The notes beneath the pieces were generated by a model. That model was not told the origin of the DNA. It ran no database searches and was given only the letters and a program-made list of their open reading frames with translations. Source: VRUE01 sp963728365 (GTDB lineage Bacteria; Actinomycetota; Thermoleophilia; Solirubrobacterales; 70-9). From it: a DNA stretch of 64,000 bases. Position 1 is the first letter of the stretch. Every line of letters begins with the position of its first letter. The position numbers and the translations under genes are program-made. Below are positions 36,035 through 43,852 of this stretch, one piece after another. The stretch covers positions 62,001-126,000 of the forward strand of contig CAVSJI010000001.1 of NCBI GenBank assembly GCA_963728365.1, given 5' to 3'.

Positions 36035-37933
36035 ATGGCCCAGCGCATCCCACGTGACGAATCGCTGAGCCGCGTCCACGGCGTTGGCGCGCTCTTCGCC
36101 GCCGCCTACGGCAACGTCGGCTCCTCGATCTACTACGCGCTCGGGGTCACGGCGGCCTTCGCGCTCGGCCTGACGCCGGTCGCCTTCGTGATCTCCGGGC
36201 TGATCTTCGCCTGCACGGCCGCCACCTACGCCGAGGCGACCGTGATGTTCCCCGAGGCGGGCGGCTCCTCGAGCTTCGCCCGCCACGCCTTCAACGAGTT
36301 GCTCAGCTTCATCGCCGCCTGGGGGCAGATGCTCAACTACGTGATCACGGTCGCGATCTCGGCCTACTTCGTGCCCCACTACCTGGCGGTCTTCTGGTCG
36401 CCGCTCGGCGAGCATCCCGGCGACATCGTCGGCGGCGCCGTGGTGATCGTCTTCCTCGCCCTGCTCAACATCCGCGGCTCGCAGGAGTCGGCCAAGCTCA
36501 ACCTGGTGCTGGCGATCGCCGACCTCGCGACTCAGGTCGTCCTAGTCGGGATCGGCGTCGTGCTCGTGCTCAGCCCCGAGGTGCTGGTCGACAACGTCCA
36601 CCTCGGCGTGGCGCCCACCTGGAGCGACTTCGCGCTCGGCATCGCGGTCGGGATGATCGCCTACACCGGGATCGAGACGATCTCCAACATGGCGGAGGAG
36701 GCGCGCGACGCGGTGCGCACGATCCCGCGCAGCGTCGGCCTCACGGTGATCGCGGTGCTCGGCCTCTACCTGCTGATCCCGATCGTCGCCCTCTCGGCGA
36801 TGCCGGTCGTCCAGGACGCCGCCGGGCACTACGCGACCGAGCTCGGCAGCGAGTTCGCCAACGACCCGATCCTCGGCATCGTCGAGAACCTCGGCCTCAG
36901 CGCCGGCCCCACCGAAGCGCTGCGCTTCTACGTCGGCATCCTCGCCGCGGTGATCCTGCTGATCGCCACCAACGCCGGCCTGATCGGCGTCTCCCGCCTC
37001 ACCTACTCGATGGGCCAGCACCGCCAGCTGCCCGAGGGCCTGCGCCAGCTGCACCCGCGCTACCGCACGCCCTACGTCGCGATCCTCGTCTTCGCCGCGG
37101 TGGCGATCGTCACCCTGATGCCCGGCCAGACCGACTTCCTGGCGACGATGTACTCGTTCGGCGCGATGCTCTCCTTCACGATCGCCCACGTCTCGGTGAT
37201 CCAGCTGCGCCGCCGCCACGCCGGCGTCGAGCGACCCTGGCGGCCGCTCGGCAACTTCCGGGTGGGGGGGACGCTGCTGCCGCTGACGGCCGTCCTCGGC
37301 GGCCTGGGCACGTTCTCCGCCTGGATTGTGGTGATGGCGCTCAACCCGCGCACGCTGGCCGTGGGGGTGGGGTGGATGGTGCTCGGCATCGCCGTCTACG
37401 TGCTCTACCGGCGCAACCAGCGCCTGCCGCTCACCGAGACGGTCAAGGTGCTGCTGCCGGAGCCGCTGGGCGTCGAGGAGATCGAGTACCGCTCGGTGCT
37501 GGTCGCCTTCTCCGAGGACGAGCCCTTCTCGGAGGAGATGGTCGCCACGGCGGTCAAGCTCGCCTCCAAGCGCCGCCGCGGGATCCACGTCCACTCGATG
37601 CTGACCGTGCCCACCCACCTGCCGCTCGAGGCCGAGCTGCCCGAGTCCGAGGCCGCGGCGCAGAGCAAGATCGAGCAGGCGAAGCTGATCGGCGGACAGC
37701 GGGTCACCGGCCACGTCGAGCGCGTCCGCCCCGGCCAGGCCGGCTACTCGATCGCCGGGGAGGCGAAGCTGATCGCCGCCGCTGCGGTGGTCGTCGGCCT
37801 GCGCCACCGAAACGGCCGCCCGCTCTACGACAAGACCCTCCAGACCGTCCTCGGCGAGCGCCCCTGCCGGGTGATCGTCGTCTCCGAAGCCGACGCCCAG
37901 CGCGGCCCCGACCTGACCCCGGCCCTGGTCTGA
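36035..37933 (+). CDS. APC-superfamily permease with C-terminal universal-stress-like domain (1)
   Basis: 632 residues. The first ~460 have about 12 hydrophobic helices and APC hallmarks (GNVGSSIYYALGVTAAF in helix 1, PEAGGSSSFARHAFNE after helix 2, GIETISNMAEEARD in helix 6). The last ~150 (from EEIEYRSVLVAFSEDEPFSE) resemble a UspA-like cytosolic domain. This layout is shared with the potassium importer KimA of Bacillus and with permeases next to CeoB/CeoC in mycobacteria, so potassium is as likely a substrate as an amino acid. It begins 4 bases after the ISL3 relic, without a clear ribosome site, so its original promoter may have been lost or replaced. Confidence 0.82.
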   Translation: MAQRIPRDESLSRVHGVGALFAAAYGNVGSSIYYALGVTAAFALGLTPVAFVISGLIFACTAATYAEATVMFPEAGGSSSFARHAFNELLSFIAAWGQMLNYVITVAISAYFVPHYLAVFWSPLGEHPGDIVGGAVVIVFLALLNIRGSQESAKLNLVLAIADLATQVVLVGIGVVLVLSPEVLVDNVHLGVAPTWSDFALGIAVGMIAYTGIETISNMAEEARDAVRTIPRSVGLTVIAVLGLYLLIPIVALSAMPVVQDAAGHYATELGSEFANDPILGIVENLGLSAGPTEALRFYVGILAAVILLIATNAGLIGVSRLTYSMGQHRQLPEGLRQLHPRYRTPYVAILVFAAVAIVTLMPGQTDFLATMYSFGAMLSFTIAHVSVIQLRRRHAGVERPWRPLGNFRVGGTLLPLTAVLGGLGTFSAWIVVMALNPRTLAVGVGWMVLGIAVYVLYRRNQRLPLTETVKVLLPEPLGVEEIEYRSVLVAFSEDEPFSEEMVATAVKLASKRRRGIHVHSMLTVPTHLPLEAELPESEAAAQSKIEQAKLIGGQRVTGHVERVRPGQAGYSIAGEAKLIAAAAVVVGLRHRNGRPLYDKTLQTVLGERPCRVIVVSEADAQRGPDLTPALV

Positions 37934-37963
37934 GCGCCTTCAAAAAGAATTTTGGATTAACCC

Positions 37964-37991
37964 TTGACAAGTGGAACTTTTCCTGTATCTT
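37964..37991 (+). promoter_or_regulatory. strong sigma70-type promoter
   Basis: ttgaca (37964-37969), 16-base spacer, tatctt (37986-37991), in a short AT-rich island between two very GC-rich genes. The predicted start is near 37998, more than 320 bases before the next start codon. Confidence 0.75.
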
Positions 37992-37997
37992 CTTTCT

Positions 37998-38297
37998 TGC
38001 TGACGACGGTTGAGGATTTGGCGCCGGGAGGGAGAGAGACCCTTCCAGGCGCCGCCTCAGCTTCTCCTCCGATGTAGATGTCCCCAGCGCGGCCGGTCCC
38101 TGTGCCGGCCGCGCCTATGTCTGGGGACTCGCCGCCCCGCGCTGCGGGGCGAGTCGCGGTCCGCCCGCTCATTGGAAACGGAGTAGTTCCTTTACGGGAA
38201 ATATTCCTTGCTTTTCTGGGTGAGAGCTGCTATGGTGCTTCTGAGGCTGACGACGCGGGGAACGCGAGCGCTTGGGCCTTCGGTCCAGGCGCTCGCG
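37998..38297 (+). ncRNA. structured RNA between the two permease genes (small RNA or long leader)
   Basis: Downstream of the promoter are several nested helices. gttgagg/cctcagc (38009-38015/38055-38061) encloses ggcgcc/ggcgcc (38020-38025/38048-38053). gtccccag/ctggggac (38080-38087/38121-38128) encloses the 9-bp stem cgcggccgg/ccggccgcg (38088-38096/38105-38113). A bulged stem actcgc...gcgagt with an inner cccgc/gcggg pair lies at 38127-38154. A perfect 16-bp hairpin closes the region at 38263-38297. I do not recognise it. I looked for the ydaO/c-di-AMP riboswitch because of the KimA-like neighbours and did not find its conserved segments. Confidence 0.55.
38263..38297 (+). terminator. perfect 16-bp hairpin ending the structured RNA
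   Basis: cgcgagcgcttgggcc (38263-38278) pairs throughout with ggtccaggcgctcgcg (38282-38297), including G-T pairs, 3-base loop. The T-run is missing; gccgccccgccccta follows. Confidence 0.65.
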
Positions 38298-38310
38298 GCC
38301 GCCCCGCCCC

Positions 38311-38316
38311 TAGAAT
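38311..38316 (+). promoter_or_regulatory. -10 box of a leaderless promoter
   Basis: tagaat ends 6 bases before the GTG at 38323, so the small membrane protein and the permease after it can be transcribed independently of the RNA upstream. Confidence 0.5.
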
Positions 38317-38322
38317 CGGTTG

Positions 38323-38511
38323 GTGAACTCGCCTCAGCGGATCTACAGCGGTTCGGTCCGCCTCCTCTCGTTTCTCTTCGTCGTCGTCGGACTGGTCGTC
38401 CTGGTCAGCACCTTCGTCCACGGCGGCGGGCCGCTCTCGGTCGGCGCCCTGCTTGGGATCGCCTTCCTGGCCGTCGGCCTCGGCCGGCTCTGGATAGCGT
38501 CACGGATGTGA
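38323..38511 (+). CDS. small two-helix membrane protein
   Basis: 62 residues from GTG (a TTG three bases earlier is an alternative). A short basic N-terminus precedes two hydrophobic helices (LLSFLFVVVGLVVLVSTFV and LLGIAFLAVGLGRLWIA) joined by HGGGPLSVG. Its stop overlaps the next start as GTGA (38508-38511), typical of coupled genes. The leaderless -10 box and the overlap argue that it is real. It may be a small subunit or regulator of the permease; its family is not recognised. Confidence 0.65.
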   Translation: MNSPQRIYSGSVRLLSFLFVVVGLVVLVSTFVHGGGPLSVGALLGIAFLAVGLGRLWIASRM

Positions 38512-40526
38512 GCGACGCGCCTGAGATCCCAGCGCCCCGGCAAGCGCAGCCGGGGGAGGCCGGGCAGCAGCCCGCCAAGCCGCGGCTCGAGCCCCTGCTG
38601 CAGCGCGGCCTCGGGGTGCCGGGGCTGTTCGTCGCCGTCTACTCGGCGGTCGGCTTCAGCATCTACTTCGCGCTCGGGGTGGTCGCCGACCGCGGCCTCG
38701 GGCTGACGCCGCTGATCTTCCTCGCCGCCGGCCTGCTCTTCGTCCTCACCGCGCTCAGCTACGTCGAGGGCGGCGCGATGATCCGCGAACGCGGCGGCTC
38801 CTCGAGCTTCGCCCGCAACGCCTTCAACGAGCTCGTCGCCTTCGTCGCCGGCTGGGCGATCCTGATCGACTACCTGATCGTCGCCGCCCTGGCCGCGCTC
38901 TCGGTGCCGCATTACCTGGAACCGGTGACGCCCAACCTCTCCGGCTCGGCGACCCAGATCGGCGTCGCCGCGGCGGTGATCGTCGCCGCCTGCGTGCTCA
39001 ACGTCTTCAACGTCACGGGGCGGGGGAGGGAGCGGCCGCTGGCGGTCCTCGCCCTCGCCGACATCGCCCTGCAGCTGGCGGTGATCGTCGTCGGCGTCCT
39101 CGCCGTCCTGCACCCTGACCGGCTCACCGACCAGGTCCACCTCTTCAGCAGCCCGAGCTTCCGCGACATCGTCTACGCCTCGGTGGTTGCGATGCTGGCC
39201 TACGCCGGGATCGAGGCCGCCTCCGACCTGGCGCCGGACATCGAGGTGCGGCCCAGGGATCTGAAGCGGATCGTCTCGATCGGCGCCCTGGCGGTGCCGC
39301 TGGTCTACGCCGGCATGGCGGCGATCGCGCTGATGGCCGTGCCCGTGGTGGCGGGGCCCGACGGTCCCGAAACCGCGCTCGGCGGCGAGTTCGTCCAGGC
39401 GCCGGTGCTCGGCGTCGTCTCGGCCTACCACCCTGTCTGGGTCTCGCACGCGATGCGCTGGATCGTCGCCGTCGTCGCCACGCCGGTCCTCTTCTGGGCG
39501 GTGACCACGGCCCTGCTCGGCGTCTCCCGCCACATCTACACGCTGGCGATCAACCGCCAGATCCCCAGCTGGCTCGGCAAGCTGGGCAGCCGCCACGCGA
39601 CCCCGCACGTCGCGATCGCGATCTCCGGCGTGATCGCGATCGGCCTCGTCGCGCCGACCGACGTCAAGCTGCTGGCCAGCTTCTACGCCTTCGGCGCGAC
39701 GCTGGCGATCACCGTCGCCCAGCTCTCGATCCTGCGGCTGCGGGTCACCGAGCCCGATCGGCCGCGTCCCTACCGGGTGCCGTTCGACGTCGGCTGGCGC
39801 GGCGCGCGGCTGCCTCTGCCGGCCATCCTCGGCCTGCTGCTCAGCGGCCTGGCCTTCCTCAGCGTCCTCGTCTACCACCCGGTCGGGCGGCTGGTCGGGC
39901 TCGGCTGGATGGCCTTCGGCCTGCTCTTCTACGTGATCTACCGCCGGGTGGTCGAGGGCACCAGCCTCACCAAGCGCGTCTCGGTGACCGAGAAGGCGCT
40001 GACCAAGAAGGTGCCCGAGGTCGCCTACCGCAACATCCTCGTGCCGGTCTTCGGCACCAAGCTCGACGACGACATCATCGCCACGGCGGGCCGCCTGGCC
40101 GCCGCCGAGCAAGAGGACGGCGGCTTCGGCGAGGAGACCCGGCTCGACCTCGTCTACGTGATCGAGGTGCCGCTCACCCTGCCGCTCGGCGCCCAGCTGC
40201 CACCGGAGGTCGAAGCCGAGGCCTGGCGCGCTCTGCAGCGAGCCAGCGACGTCGGCGCCGAGTACGCCGACGTGCACGTCTCCCCGGAGATCGTCCGCGC
40301 CCGCGGCGTCGGCGCCGGCATCGTCGAAACCGCCCGCAGGCGCAACTCCGAGGCAATCGTGATCGGCGGCGAGCCCCCCTCGAAGATCAAGGGCGGCGCC
40401 ACCCTGGGCGGCATCGGCGCCGCCAAGCCCGCCGAGATCGGCGCCGCCACCGAGTACGTCCTCAAGAAGGCCCCCTGCCGGGTGCTGCTGACGGCGCCGC
40501 CGGAGACGAGCGCGCCTGCATCGTGA
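38508..40526 (+). CDS. APC-superfamily permease with C-terminal universal-stress-like domain (2)
   Basis: 672 residues from GTG in the GTGA overlap. Paralogue of the 36035 gene: SAVGFSIYFALGVVADRGLG, RERGGSSSFARNAFNE and AGIEAASDLAPDIEVRP mark helices 1, 2-3 and 6. The cytosolic C-terminal domain from about residue 500 (VAYRNILVPVFGTKLDDDI) has the UspA-like ending AIVIGGEPPS...CRVLLTAPP. The two permeases differ enough to have distinct substrates or settings. With the nearby TrkA-type proteins this resembles the mycobacterial Rv2690c-CeoB-CeoC neighbourhood, suggesting ion or potassium uptake. Confidence 0.83.
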   Translation: MSDAPEIPAPRQAQPGEAGQQPAKPRLEPLLQRGLGVPGLFVAVYSAVGFSIYFALGVVADRGLGLTPLIFLAAGLLFVLTALSYVEGGAMIRERGGSSSFARNAFNELVAFVAGWAILIDYLIVAALAALSVPHYLEPVTPNLSGSATQIGVAAAVIVAACVLNVFNVTGRGRERPLAVLALADIALQLAVIVVGVLAVLHPDRLTDQVHLFSSPSFRDIVYASVVAMLAYAGIEAASDLAPDIEVRPRDLKRIVSIGALAVPLVYAGMAAIALMAVPVVAGPDGPETALGGEFVQAPVLGVVSAYHPVWVSHAMRWIVAVVATPVLFWAVTTALLGVSRHIYTLAINRQIPSWLGKLGSRHATPHVAIAISGVIAIGLVAPTDVKLLASFYAFGATLAITVAQLSILRLRVTEPDRPRPYRVPFDVGWRGARLPLPAILGLLLSGLAFLSVLVYHPVGRLVGLGWMAFGLLFYVIYRRVVEGTSLTKRVSVTEKALTKKVPEVAYRNILVPVFGTKLDDDIIATAGRLAAAEQEDGGFGEETRLDLVYVIEVPLTLPLGAQLPPEVEAEAWRALQRASDVGAEYADVHVSPEIVRARGVGAGIVETARRRNSEAIVIGGEPPSKIKGGATLGGIGAAKPAEIGAATEYVLKKAPCRVLLTAPPETSAPAS

Positions 40527-40530
40527 GCGC

Positions 40531-40558
40531 AGGTGCGGGGACCAGGATCCCCGCACCT
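40531..40558. terminator. bidirectional terminator hairpin between convergent genes
   Basis: aggtgcgggga (40531-40541) and tccccgcacct (40548-40558), perfect 11 bp, loop of 6, between the stop of the permease and the stop of the opposite-strand secreted protein. Confidence 0.75.
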
Positions 40559-40584
40559 AACCGGCCGCTTGATGTCCTGGCTAT

Positions 40585-42564
40585 TCAGCCTGCGCTCCAT
40601 GTCAGGCCTTCATGTGCGCCCGAGAGACTTAGGGTCAAGACACCGTCAACGTCATGTTCCCCCGCATTTTCCCAGAGCGACAATTCCGAGAGTGGACTTG
40701 CATAAGCGTAGTGAGTGACTCGTTCGGTTTCAAGTTCGTCAATTTCCAATACAAGCGTCCCAGACACCAGCGCTTTTTCGCCAAGCGGACATTCTGCGCT
40801 AAATTCGAGCACGAAGAAGACTTCCCCTTCAGCAGGTTCCACTCGCAAATAACCGACTCCTTCGCTTGAGAACAGTTCCCCTTTAAGCGATTGCGAGAGT
40901 ATTATGCCTGGTTCAAGCCCTTCGTTTACGGGTTCGCATGGTGGGACTTCTTCGCCTTCTCCTTCAAGTGTGCATCCCGATAGTCGAAGTGTACCTCCTT
41001 CGGAGAGGGTGCCCCCTGGAGCGAGTTTCATGTTGAGTACTTTCGAGCCAGTGCAGGGGATCGCAATTGGGCTTCCGAAATAGTTCCCTAAGAGCGTCAA
41101 ATCTGTTCCACACACGTCGGCTGCCAGTTCGGGTTCTAATTCTTCAGTCACTTCACTTTCGTTTACTCTCCAGTTGAACAGTTCGCCTTTCGCGCCACCG
41201 CCTTCTGGTTCGCAATTCACCACTTTTTCGCAGCCGGTCCCTTTAGGGATGGCGCCGCACCAGCTATTGCCGGAATGAACTCCCGCAAGGGTGACGACAA
41301 CGCTGCCGTCTATCGTGGCTTTGTGTTCTTCGGTTTTGCTGACCGCCCAGAGTTCGGTCAGGGCACCTGCAATGAGTAAGTGCGTTTCGGCTTCTTCTTC
41401 AAGCGATGCGCCTTTCAGGGTCAGCGTGCCGAGGATCGGGATTTCTTCGCCGATCGCGCATTCGTTGCCAGTTTTGATCGTTGCGAGAGTTTCGCCTTCT
41501 TTGGGCGCGAGCTCTACCAACCCTGATTCTTCGTTTTCGATCAGCAGCCCTTTCATCGCATTCGAAGCGATCACCCCCGGTTCTTTGCCGGCGTTGTTGG
41601 GTTCGCAAGCGCCGCTGGTTTTTTCGTTGAGTTTGGTGATGCAGCTCAGGAATTTGACCTGAGAGCCGACAGTGACGACCCCTTCGGGTTCGAGCGTGAC
41701 TCCGACCGGCTGCACTTCTTCGCAGATGACTTCGACTTTGGTCCCACCGATTTTGGTTAAGAGCGTCGCGTTGCGGCTCTCGACTTCTTTGACCGCGACT
41801 TCAGGCGATAATTCTTTGGTCACGGCACTGCCTTCGCGCTTCCAGGTGCCAACCGGCGGTTTTGGGATCGCGCCGTCCCATTTCTTGCCCGCGTGAGTGC
41901 CTGCGAGCTGCGCGACCAGGCCGCCGCTGATCGTCGCTTTGTGTTCTTCGGTTTTGCTGACCGCCCAGAGTTCGGTCAGGGCGCCTTCCGCGACTAAGTG
42001 GGTTTCGGCCTCCGTTTCGAGCGAGGAGTCTTTGAGCGTGAGTTTGCCGATCAGCGGGATTTCTGCGCCGATGGTGCATTCGCTGCTCGTTTCGATCGTG
42101 GCAAGGGTTTCGCCGCTCGTCGGTTCGAGACGCACGAGACCGTTGCCTTCGTGTGTGATCAGTAAGCCTTTCAGGGCTTTGGAGTGGATCGCGCCGGGTT
42201 CTTTGCCGCCGTTGTTCGGTTCGCAGGGGCCGCTCGTCGCGCCGGCGATCTTGGTCAGGCAGCCGGAGAAGTTGACTTTGAGGCCGGAGGTCAGCGAGCC
42301 GTTGGCTTCGAGCTTTATGCCGACCGGCTGAGCGCCGGTGCATAAGACTTCGACCGTTTTGCTGCTGAGTGTGGTCGTTAGCGTCGCGTCGTGGCTCTCG
42401 ATTTCGTTGATCGAGATTTCCGGTTTTAAGGACGATGCGTCTTTGCCTTCGACCTGCCAGCTTGCGCCTTCTTCGGCATGGGCGGCGGAAACCGCGAGTC
42501 CCAGCAGGCAAAGCATCGAGATGAGCGGCACGAGCAATCGGGGACCGCGCGTCGATCGGGACAT
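40585..42564 (-). CDS. secreted protein with three family-C-like repeats
   Basis: 659 residues from the ATG at 42564 (aggag 8 bases upstream). Signal peptide MSRSTRGPRLLVPLISMLCL...AHA. Three homologous ~200-residue modules follow. The first starts GASWQVEGKDASSLKPEISI, the second TWKREGSAVTKELSPEVAVK and the third FNWRVNESEVTEELEPELA. Each carries one or two 'C.....G......G.L..G..V.FSGC' and 'CEPNN.GKEPG.I' segments. The modules resemble family C ('W.(.)NG..L') and end in GLTWSAG, like the SGHAG ending of C. Many Glu codons are GAA and TTA leucines occur. Opposite strand to the transport genes on both sides, so probably an insertion into that cluster. Function unknown, likely extracellular. 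Confidence 0.83.
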   Translation of the reverse strand: MSRSTRGPRLLVPLISMLCLLGLAVSAAHAEEGASWQVEGKDASSLKPEISINEIESHDATLTTTLSSKTVEVLCTGAQPVGIKLEANGSLTSGLKVNFSGCLTKIAGATSGPCEPNNGGKEPGAIHSKALKGLLITHEGNGLVRLEPTSGETLATIETSSECTIGAEIPLIGKLTLKDSSLETEAETHLVAEGALTELWAVSKTEEHKATISGGLVAQLAGTHAGKKWDGAIPKPPVGTWKREGSAVTKELSPEVAVKEVESRNATLLTKIGGTKVEVICEEVQPVGVTLEPEGVVTVGSQVKFLSCITKLNEKTSGACEPNNAGKEPGVIASNAMKGLLIENEESGLVELAPKEGETLATIKTGNECAIGEEIPILGTLTLKGASLEEEAETHLLIAGALTELWAVSKTEEHKATIDGSVVVTLAGVHSGNSWCGAIPKGTGCEKVVNCEPEGGGAKGELFNWRVNESEVTEELEPELAADVCGTDLTLLGNYFGSPIAIPCTGSKVLNMKLAPGGTLSEGGTLRLSGCTLEGEGEEVPPCEPVNEGLEPGIILSQSLKGELFSSEGVGYLRVEPAEGEVFFVLEFSAECPLGEKALVSGTLVLEIDELETERVTHYAYASPLSELSLWENAGEHDVDGVLTLSLSGAHEGLTWSAG

Positions 42565-42695
42565 GGCTTGTTCTCCTGTCTTTGTGTTATGCAGCAAGAA
42601 AGTGTGAGCGGTGATCCGACCTTCCCATGCGGAGCTCGGGAATGCAACCGTTTCTGGGTCGCCACGGCAGGCCCCGGTCCGTCGCCGGACCGGAC

Positions 42696-42701
42696 TAGAC
42701 T
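42696..42701 (+). promoter_or_regulatory. -10 box of a leaderless promoter for the TrkA-N gene
   Basis: tagact ends 7 bases before the GTG at 42709; no ribosome site is present between them. Confidence 0.5.
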
Positions 42702-42708
42702 CAGGTCT

Positions 42709-43149
42709 GTGTTCATCTTGATCGTTGGATGCGGGCGGGTCGGGTCCTCGGTCGCCCGCGCGATGCTGCGCGAGGGGCACGAGGTGTCGTGCCTCGACGA
42801 GGACCCCGAGTCCCACGCGCGGCTCGAGGTCGGGCTGGAAAAGGGCTGGGAGGACCTCGGCGGGCAGTTCACGGTCGGCGCCGGGCTGGAGACCGATGCG
42901 CTCGAGGCGGCTGGGATCGGGCGGGCGGACGCCTTCATCGCCTCCACCGACGGCGACAACACGAACATCGTCATCTCCCAGATCGCCCAGAAACGCTACA
43001 GCGTGCCGACCGTGATCGCGCGGATCCTCGACCCGCTGCGCGCCGAGTGGTACGAGCGCCAGGGCCTGCACACGGTCTGCCCGACGCGGGTCGCGATCGA
43101 CATGCTGGAGAGCGCCGTGCGCGAGGGCGCGCCGCGCGAGGCGGCCTGA
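42709..43149 (+). CDS. TrkA-N (RCK_N) protein, CeoB-like
   Basis: 146 residues: a single Rossmann domain with the NAD-binding VGCGRVGSSVA (6-16) and acidic CLDEDPE at the end of strand 2. It lacks the RCK_C domain usual in TrkA halves, ending soon after VAIDMLESAV. TrkA/RCK proteins sit on the cytosolic face of potassium transporters and gate them by NAD(H) or nucleotide binding. Its stop overlaps the next gene (TGATG), so the short and long TrkA proteins are made together and may form the ring as heteromers. Confidence 0.88.
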   Translation: MFILIVGCGRVGSSVARAMLREGHEVSCLDEDPESHARLEVGLEKGWEDLGGQFTVGAGLETDALEAAGIGRADAFIASTDGDNTNIVISQIAQKRYSVPTVIARILDPLRAEWYERQGLHTVCPTRVAIDMLESAVREGAPREAA

Positions 43150-43847
43150 TGTACATCATCGTCGTCGGGGCCGGCAAGGTCGGCTGGAACCTCGGCCGCG
43201 AGCTGCTCGAAAAGGGCCACGAGGTGACCCTGATCGAGAACGACCGGCGCCGCTACCTGACGGTCGAGCAGGAGCTCGAGCACAACGTTTCCTACGGCGA
43301 CGCCTCCGAGCTCTGGGTGCTGGAGCGGGCCGGGATCCAGCGCGCCGACATGGTGATCGCGGTGACCGGCGACGACGAGGACAACATGCTGATCTGCCAG
43401 GTGGCGCGCGAGAAGTACGAGGTCGAGCGGATCATCGCCCGGGTCAACAACCCGCGCAACAAGCCCCACTTCGAGCTGCTCGGGATCAAGCCCTACGTCT
43501 CCGCCACCGACCTGATCCTGCGCCTGCTCGAGCACGAGGTGCCGGAGTACGGCCTGGTCCACCTGCTCGACCTGCAGGAGGAGCAGCTGGAGATCATCGA
43601 GATGCTGCTCGGCAAGGACTGCGGCGTGACCGGGCGGCGGGTCGGCGACCTCGAAATGCCCGAAGGCAGCCTGCTGATCTCCGTGCTGCGCGAGGGCAAA
43701 GGCTTCGTCCCCGGGCCCGACACGGTGCTCGAAGTGGGCGACGAGGTGCTCGCCGTGCTGGACCCCGGCCACGAGGAGCAGCTCAAGGCGCTCTTCGGTC
43801 GCGCCGGCGAGGGCAGCAGGGGCAACGGCGCGAGCGGCGGCGGCTAG
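43149..43847 (+). CDS. TrkA-type potassium-uptake regulator with RCK_N and RCK_C, CeoC-like
   Basis: 232 residues. RCK_N with VGAGKVGWNLG (6-16) and acid residues at LIENDRRR. The RCK_C domain from ~140 (EEQLEIIEMLLGKDCGVTGR, then LISVLREGKGFVPGPDTVLE and VGDEVLAVLDPG) is complete. A short Gly-rich tail follows. It overlaps the preceding gene by TGATG. No TrkH/KtrB channel lies in the window, so the likely partners are the APC-USP permeases upstream; that pairing is inference from the conserved actinobacterial gene order. Confidence 0.9.
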   Translation: MYIIVVGAGKVGWNLGRELLEKGHEVTLIENDRRRYLTVEQELEHNVSYGDASELWVLERAGIQRADMVIAVTGDDEDNMLICQVAREKYEVERIIARVNNPRNKPHFELLGIKPYVSATDLILRLLEHEVPEYGLVHLLDLQEEQLEIIEMLLGKDCGVTGRRVGDLEMPEGSLLISVLREGKGFVPGPDTVLEVGDEVLAVLDPGHEEQLKALFGRAGEGSRGNGASGGG

Positions 43848-43852
43848 TCCGC

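Noticed and set aside
37998..38160. ydaO-type c-di-AMP riboswitch, expected beside KimA-like permeases
   Set aside because: None of the conserved segments of that riboswitch can be found; only generic helices are visible.
42565..43071. Longer start of the 40585 protein up to 43071
   Set aside because: The extra 169 codons are antisense to the TrkA-N gene, and the signal peptide with its ribosome site begins at 42564.
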